Shown here piece by piece: positions 58,126 through 64,000 of a DNA stretch of 64,000 bases (the first letter of the stretch is position 1; every line of letters begins with the position of its first letter). The position numbers and the translations under genes were made by a program. The notes beneath the pieces are model-generated. The model was given only the letters and a program-made list of their open reading frames with translations, had not been told where the DNA came from and made no database searches. The stretch is from Pictodentalium vernedei (taxonomy: Eukaryota; Mollusca; Scaphopoda; Dentaliida; Dentaliidae), in contig CM062292.1 in the NCBI GenBank assembly GCA_031216915.1, positions 74,816,956 through 74,880,955 of the forward strand. Reading direction: 5' to 3'.

Positions 58126-60265
58126 TCTGGGGGAGTTATGTGGTTGTTAGAGTAATTTCTTAACATATACAAACTTGTCTTTGATATTCATAAAGCCTTC
58201 CCAGAGATAAATTGGGAATTGATTATATTATCTCCTGCCCTCCAGGGCCACAAGAGCTCTCTTGGGCAAGATACAACAAACTAAATGATTGCACACAAAG
58301 TACTAGGGCCAAATAAGTCCATAAAAAACAAGGGCATTTCTGTGGATGTACTAGGTTCAGGTATATATAACACAGATTACATGGGTGTAATTGATCACTG
58401 ATGCTCAGTAGGTTTGTAAAAGGAAGGGGGGTCTGGGGGATTATGTGGTTAGGAGTGATTTCCCTGCATATACAAATATTACTTTAATACTCTTAGCAGC
58501 CTTCCCATTGATAAACTGGGCAGTCATTCTATTATATCTATTATTTCCTGTCCTCCAGATCTCCAAGAGGTCCATTAGGCATAGCCCCAGAGGCTCTCTC
58601 AGGCAAGATATAACACACTAAATGATTGCATTAGAAGTACTGAGGCCAAATAAGTCCATAATTAATATAATATATATGTACTAAATTTTCGTTAATACCC
58701 TTGACAACCTTTCCAGAGATAAACTGGACATTCAGTCTATTGAATTCTGTCCTACGGAGCCCCACCAGCTCTATTGGGCAAGATACAACACATTAAATGA
58801 TTGAACTGGAAGTACGGAGGCAAAATAAGTCCATAATAAACAAGAGCCTTTCTGCGGATGTACTAAGTCCAAGTAGATGTAACAGATTAAATGAATGTAT
58901 TTGATTACTGAGGCTCTGTGGGTTCATAAAGACTGTACTGAGGCCAAATAAGTCCACAATAAACATATACATATATACAAACTTTTCTTGAATACTCTTA
59001 ACAGCCTTCCCAGAGATAAACGGGGCATTCATTCTATTATATCCTGTTCTCCAGAGCTCCAAGAACTCGTTTGGGCAAGATATAACACACTAAATGATTG
59101 CATTGTGCTGGGGCCAAGTAAGTCCTCTATAAAGAAGAAAGGGGTTTCTGTGGATGTACGAAGTCCAAGTAGATATAACAGATTAAATGATAGTGTTTGA
59201 TTTCTGAGGCTCAATAGGTACCAAAAAAAGGGAGAGGGGGTCTGGGGAATTGTATTGTTATTGGAGTAATTTCACCACATATACAAACTTATCTTTAATA
59301 CTCTTAACAGCCTTCCAAGAGATAGACTGGACATTCATTCTATTATATCCTGTTCCCCAGAGGCCGAGTAGGTCTCTTGGGCAGGATATAACACACTAAA
59401 TGATTGCTTTAAAAGTACTGAGGCCAAATAAGTCCACAATAAACAAGTGGATTTTTGTGGATGTACTAAGTTCAAGTAGATGTAACAGATTAAATGATTG
59501 TATTTGATTACTGATTGTATTTGATCACTGAGGCTATTGTCCATATTAAACAAGGGGATTTTCGTTGATGTACCAAGTCCAAGTAGATATAACGGTTTAA
59601 ATGATTGTATTTAATTACTGAGGCTCAGTAGGTTCAAAAGAGATAGACCGGGCATTCATTCTATTATATCCTGTTCCCCAGAGGCCGAGTAGGTCTCTTG
59701 GGCAGGATATAACACACTAAATGATTGCATTAAAAGTACTGAGGCCAAATAAGTCCACAATAAACAAGTGGATTTTTGTGGATGTACTAAATTCAAGTAG
59801 ATGTAACAGATTAAATGATTGTATTTGATTACTGATTGTATTTGATTACTGAGGCTATTGTCCATATTAAACAAGGGGATTTTCGTTGATGTACCAAGTC
59901 CAAGTAGATATAACAGTTTAAATGATTGTATTTGATTACTGAGGCTCAGTAGGTTAAAAATGGGGGGGGGGGGGGGGGGGTGATCTGGGGGATTGTGTTG
60001 TTGTTGGTGTAATTTCTCTACATATACAAACTTATCTTTAATACTCTTAACAGCCTTCACAGAGATAAACTGGGCATTCATTCTATTCTGCCCTCCAGAG
60101 CCCCAGAAGGTCTCTTGGGCAAGATATAACACACTAAATGATTGCACTAAAAGTACTGAGGCCAAATAAGTCCATAATAAACAGGGGGATTTTTGTGGAT
60201 GTACTAAGTTCAAGTAGATATAACAGATTAAATGATTGTATTTGATTACTGAGGCTCAATAGGTT
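57560..60265. repeat. About 300-bp tandem repeat region
   Basis: Units contain GAGATAAACTGGGCATTCAT, CTCTTGGGCAAGATATAACA, GAGGCCAAATAAGTCCA, AAGTAGATATAACAGATTAA, ACTGAGGCTCAATAGG and a poly-G/TCTGGGGGA tract. About nine to ten diverged units. 59327-59640 and 59645-59955 are almost identical, a recent duplication. It ends directly at the integrase remnant. Confidence 0.85.
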
Positions 60266-60269
60266 AGCA

Positions 60270-60722
60270 CGAAACGTCGATTCCGAATGGGAAATAAAAA
60301 AACAAAATCACGAATACATTAGCGAACGAACTGCACAAGCTCATAGTGAACAGATTTCGAAAGAGGATAGTATTCATCAAAGGATTGGATTGGGTGGGGT
60401 TCTGCTGATCTGGTGGACATGCAATCGCTGTCTAGACTCAACAAAGGTGTGCAATATATACTGACCGTCATAGATGTGTTTTCGAAATATGGATGGATGA
60501 GAGCGTTGAAAAATAAATCGGAACGAGTGTGGCTTAAGCTTTGGAAAATATCTTCACCACTTCTTCGCAAAACCCTGAGAAATTAAGGGTGGATAAAGGT
60601 CTAGAATTTACGTTTGCGTTCGTCGACTCGTTGACATCTATTCCACAGAAGACGAGAAGGTGAGCATGGTCAAACGATGGAATAGAACCATGAAGGGGAA
60701 AATGCAGATATTTCACGGCCAA
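60270..60722 (+). pseudogene. Polinton integrase remnant
   Basis: A retroviral-type (rve) integrase fragment: an ANELHKL-like start, IKGLDW, then words like LNKGVQYI, VIDVFSKYGWMRAL and KGLEFTF around the catalytic Asp region, and VKRWNRTMKGKM at the end. The LINE at 60730 cuts it off on the right. Broken. Confidence 0.8.
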
Positions 60723-60729
60723 CTCGACA

Positions 60730-62290
60730 TAACATCTATTATATCTGCATCCCTACATGAGGGGTTTGTTCCAAACACATTGAAAAAAGCACTTGTTACT
60801 CCACTCATCAAGAAATCATCTCTTGATCCTGACAACCTGAAAAATTATCGACCAGTATCGAACCTCTCTTTCCTGTCTAAATTGTTGGAAAGGGTTGTTG
60901 CTTTACAACTCAAAAATCATCTGCATGAAAATGATCTTTTGGTGTCCTTCCAGTCTGCATACAAAGCCAACCACACTACAGAAACAGCCTTACTACGCAT
61001 CAACAATGACATTGTTAAATCAGTGTCTGAGGGTAAGGCTGTACTGCTTGTTCCCCTGGATTTGTCAGCAGCATTCGACACTGTCGACCATGGTATTCTC
61101 ATGCAGACATTGACACAGCATGGCATATGTGGAACTGTCTTATCGTGGTTTGCATCATATCTAGAAGGTCGTAGTCAACAAATATATATCAATAAAATCG
61201 GTTCAGAAAAAGTGTGGTGTTCCTCAGGGCTCAGTTCTCGGACCACTCTTGTTTACTCTGTACACTTCTTCTCTCGGTCGCCTTCTTAAAAAGCATGGCA
61301 TATCATATCATCTGTACGCAGACGACACCCAACTGTACATCACATTCAACCCATCTGTTCCAAGTGACTCCTTCACCGCAGTCAATAACATGGAAACTTG
61401 CATAAATCTTGTGCGGGAATGGATGACAGACTTTAAACTGAAAATGAATACTCTAAAACTGAATTCTTAATGATATCCGGGGTTCGCACACCCTCTGTTA
61501 CATCAATTCTGGTTGGAAACACCATCACTATGAAAAGTGAATCGGCCAGGAATATTGGACTGATTATGGACTTAAATTTAAAACTAGACATCCATATCAA
61601 TAAAATATATCAAAAATGCTACTGGCAGCTTCGTAATGTTGGAAGACTGCGACCTTATCTTAACCAGATAGCACTTGAAAAAATTGTGCACTCTTTCATC
61701 ACCCCACAACTAAACTATTGTAATTCAGCGTTGGTGGGTCTGTCCCAGTGCCTGATTCAGAAGCTTCAAACAGTTAAGAATCCTGCTGCTAGGATAATTA
61801 CTGGTACCAAACGCTCTGAACACATAACACCTGTTTTAAGACAATTACATTGGCTCCCAGTTAAACAGAAAATGGATTTCAAAATATTGGTCTTAGTATT
61901 CAAATATATCCACAAACTGGCTCCAGTTTACCTGCAAGAGCTCCTCACTGTTTTACACCATCACGCACTTCCAGATCTAAAAACCAAATTCAACTAGTTG
62001 TACCTTTTAGCAGATCTAACCTGGCTAATGATCGTGTGTTCTCCATCGTGGGTCGCAGATTGTGGAATTCCCTGCCAATTAGTATCAGAATTTCAGAAAC
62101 TCTGCCACGTCTTTAAAAGATATCTTAAAACTTTCCTATTTACTGAAGTATTCTCCCGAACCTCTCTAAGAGGTAACCGAAACAGATGTGACTCTTTATT
62201 TCAGAAAAGTGTATTTGTTTCTGCCAAGCGTTTTAGAGCACTATTTGTGGTTTTACGCTCTAGAAAATCAATTATTATTATTATTTCATC
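60730..62290 (+). pseudogene. L2/CR1-like LINE, 5'-truncated and frameshifted
   Basis: Reverse transcriptase of a second LINE: NYRPVSNLSFLSKLLERVVA, SAYKANHTTETALL, PLDLSAAFDTVDH, then [12 protein letters not shown] in another frame, [11 protein letters not shown] (catalytic), LNLKLDIHINK, LVGLSQCLIQKLQTVKNPAA, LHWLPVKQKMDFKI and finally RRLWNSLP. Frameshifts lie near 61205, 61450 and 61995, with at least one more further on. The endonuclease is missing (5' truncation at the Polinton integrase). The 3' end reads AAGCGTTTTAGAGCAC ... (ATT)n at about 62270, like L2 tails. Older than the 53-56 kb LINE. Confidence 0.88.
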
Positions 62291-62806
62291 TTGTTCAGCT
62301 CTTTTCCAAGTTGTTTTGAAAATATTCCTGACAGTTTGTAAAGTTTTGATTTAAATCAATGATTTTTTTAAAATCGATTGATTTAAATCAGCCAACCTGT
62401 CGGAAGGTATAGTATCTCTCAGACAACCAGAAGAAGGCAATTTCACGCGAGATATAAGTAGGTCGTGCATGCTTTTGTTTCAAAAAGTTAAGTACTTCAC
62501 ACTTGAGGGGCACATGCTACACCCACACTATTTCAGTCATGCCCCCGGGTGATGTGGCCGAATGATTGATGCCCTTCACAACTTATAATTTATGGACACA
62601 AACGTACCCAGAGTCAAGGAAATTGCGTTTTTTTTTTGTCTCAAATTTCACATTTTTCTCCCAGCGAGAGGGGTCCCCTTTTAAGCTTGCCCCCCATTTC
62701 GCCGCTACGTGGTTCGGATGATGCTGCGCTCCTGCTCTGTATGCCCTCTAGTAGTTCACCGATCTGAACGTAGCGGTTACCCCCCCCCCCCCCCCCCCCC
62801 CTTCGT
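62291..62806. other. No gene; short palindrome and poly-C
   Basis: TTGATTTAAATCAATGA and its mirror at about 62347-62391, a CTCCCAGCGAGAGGGG stretch, and a long poly-C run at 62780-62801. Confidence 0.6.
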
Positions 62807-63372
62807 TAGAGCTGTAGGTTTTTAAATTTCTTGTTCGGTTTCGGTTTTGGTTTTTCAGGTGGAGAAAAACCTCGGTTCGGTTCGGTTTTCGGTTTGTTCA
62901 TGAGGCCAAGTAAAATTCAATAAAACTCATTCTTATGTCCGGAGTCATAACTGAATGGTAGTGAAATTGAGTGAAACTCAATGAATGCCCGAAATAAGCT
63001 ATAATACATGAAGAATCAGGAAGGCCAATATAATAATTACCTAAATATACAGAACTTTTATTGTGCTTGGCCATTTTTCGAGGTCTGAAACCTACACGCA
63101 ACTTGAGGAAAGCTGCAAACACAACTAAACTGAAATGTCGGAAATTCACAGAATGTAGCCTTCCCAGAGTAGTGAGAGTACCCAGACACTGCCATTGGCA
63201 GTGTTTGGGTACTCTCACTACTCTGGGATGGCTACATTCTGTGAATTCCTGCAGCAAGAGAGTATTTAATAAAAAACGAAAAACCTAAGATTACGGGATG
63301 TCGACGGTTTCGGTTTCGGTTTTTAAAAAAAACTAAAAACCGCGGTTCGGTTTCGGTAAACCTACAGCTCTA
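62807..63372. mobile_element. hAT-type MITE (TAGAGCTGTAGGTT ends), second copy
   Basis: Nearly identical to 35914-36486 with the same orientation and hairpin core. Perfect 8-bp duplication CCCTTCGT at 62799-62806 and 63373-63380. Confidence 0.95.
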
Positions 63373-63486
63373 CCCTTCGTAGGGAGTAGCCGTTACGTTC
63401 AGATCGTTGAACGAGCCCCCCTTAGATATTACTCTTGCCCCCTAACTTTGATATCCTGGCTACGCGTCTGACTTTACATGGCAGTG

Positions 63487-63739
63487 TTAACCCTTTACCT
63501 AACGTAACGGCCAAAACCGGCCAGCGCTATTCTCAAAAATCGTCAATTAATTTTCATTATTTTTTTCATTTTTTGTCTCAAAAACATAGGTTATGACCCC
63601 TCGTTGGAACGAGCTCGTCGAGCTCGTTCCAACGAGGGGTGATAACCTATGTTTTTGAGAAAAAAATGAAAAAAAAAGTAATTATTCAAGAATTATTTTT
63701 GCAAGTGTCGTCTGCTTTTCAGGTTAGGTAAAGGGTTAA
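63487..63739. mobile_element. TTAA-flanked hairpin MITE, type 1 (reverse)
   Basis: TTAA both ends, CCCTTTACCTAACGTAACGG first, CAGGTTAGGTAAAGGG last, perfectly mirrored CGTTGGAACGAGCTCG core. It ends 59 bp inside intron 1 from the donor of exon 63799-64000. Confidence 0.93.
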
Positions 63740-63798
63740 TATAAGAATCTAATCCGATGTCTATTCAAAAAAAAAAGAAAAAGAAAATGATTACTCAC

Positions 63799-64000
63799 AA
63801 GAAGGGGCTGATCAAGTGGAGGCTCATTTTTATATCCGTAAGGCACCAGTACCATTTGACCGTATGAGTGCATTGCAAGAAACGCAACAACACCTTGTTT
63901 GGCCTGAGTTAGTCTAATAGCTTCTACCAGGGATCGTGTTTCTTGTTCTGACAAAGCTTCCGCTCCCTTGTAGGTTTGTGAGTTGCAAACACTTGAGCTA
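63799..64000 (-). CDS. Metallocarboxypeptidase (M14A), partial exon
   Basis: Exon of a zinc carboxypeptidase continuing beyond the window; 67 codons are visible. It reads SSSVCNSQTYKG (compare SSSPCSETYHGK, with the disulfide Cys of carboxypeptidase A), EALSEQETRSLVEAI, then VVAFLAMHSYGQMVLVPYGY, equal to the family's FISIHSYSQLLLYPYGY. The His of HSY is the third zinc ligand (His196) and the Tyr is the S2 residue Tyr198. It ends EPPLDQPLL at donor GTGAGT (63798-63793), phase 0, which fits exon 30209-30293. The zinc ligands HxxE and the substrate Arg must lie in exons to the right. A digestive or processing exopeptidase is likely; substrate preference cannot be set from this part. Confidence 0.9.

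Larger units (their letters stand above)
42790..60722 (+). mobile_element. Polinton/Maverick fossil, heavily interrupted
   Basis: Plus-strand remnants of many Polinton genes: DUF8207-like (42.82-44.14 kb), a small unknown protein (44.3-44.76), packaging ATPase (44.87-45.92), minor capsid/penton-like (46.02-47.03), pX-like (47.48-47.90), a membrane protein (50.72-51.25), zinc-ribbon plus PLA2-like (51.68-52.1) and integrase (60.27-60.72). No DNA polymerase B or major capsid region and no terminal repeats were recognised. Most genes are broken (well over ten breaks overall) and at least nine later insertions lie inside. It is an old, dead copy; the family relations are from memory. Confidence 0.85.

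Overview
This is animal nuclear DNA, almost certainly from a marine invertebrate. It has spliced coding exons with GT-AG borders, tRNA- and 5S-headed SINEs, LINEs, hAT-like and TTAA-flanked MITEs, a Ty3/gypsy fossil and a Polinton fossil. A tandem-repeat element bounded by AGCTCACC/GGTGAGCTATAGGG ends resembles repeats I remember from mollusc genomes, so a mollusc or other lophotrochozoan is my best guess; the sequence alone does not prove it.

One host gene is recognisable: the 3' half of a zinc metallocarboxypeptidase (M14A, carboxypeptidase A/B type) on the minus strand. Its three visible exons are 63799-64000 (runs off the window, has the HSY zinc-ligand motif), 30209-30293, and 21644-21819 (catalytic Glu and stop codon). 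Phases and splice sites agree. The introns are about 33.5 kb and 8.4 kb, so two thirds of the window is one gene's introns, filled with mobile elements. Sequence left of about 21.2 kb is downstream of the gene.

Layout: 1-6.5 kb, SINE piece, hairpins and a minus-strand Ty3/gypsy fossil carrying insertions. 7-8.8 kb, pearl-like element with a 177-bp tandem core. 9-12.9 kb, MITEs, degenerate tandem units and a MADF-like coding fragment. 13-19.8 kb, a 153-bp satellite (about 41 monomers) with a 15-monomer higher-order period, ended by a SINE. 19.9-31.8 kb, last two exons, hAT MITE, inverted minisatellite, hairpins and SINEs, one with a 5S rRNA-derived head. 32-42.4 kb, MITEs, hAT MITEs, LINE tails and a diverged duplication. 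42.8-60.7 kb, a broken Polinton/Maverick (DUF8207-like, packaging ATPase, minor capsid, pX-like, membrane, zinc-ribbon/PLA2-like and integrase pieces) hit by at least nine later insertions, including a Tc1-like transposon and a nearly intact LINE. 60.7-62.3 kb, an L2/CR1-like LINE. 62.8-63.7 kb, a hAT MITE and a TTAA MITE beside the first visible exon.

The dominant pattern is palindromy. More than 25 near-perfect inverted repeats with tiny loops occur, mostly as the cores of short TIR elements. In the commonest family substitutions are mirrored in both arms, and in one case the same hairpin core sits inside two different terminal-repeat shells. I regard this modular, arm-homogenised hairpin architecture as the most interesting signal here.
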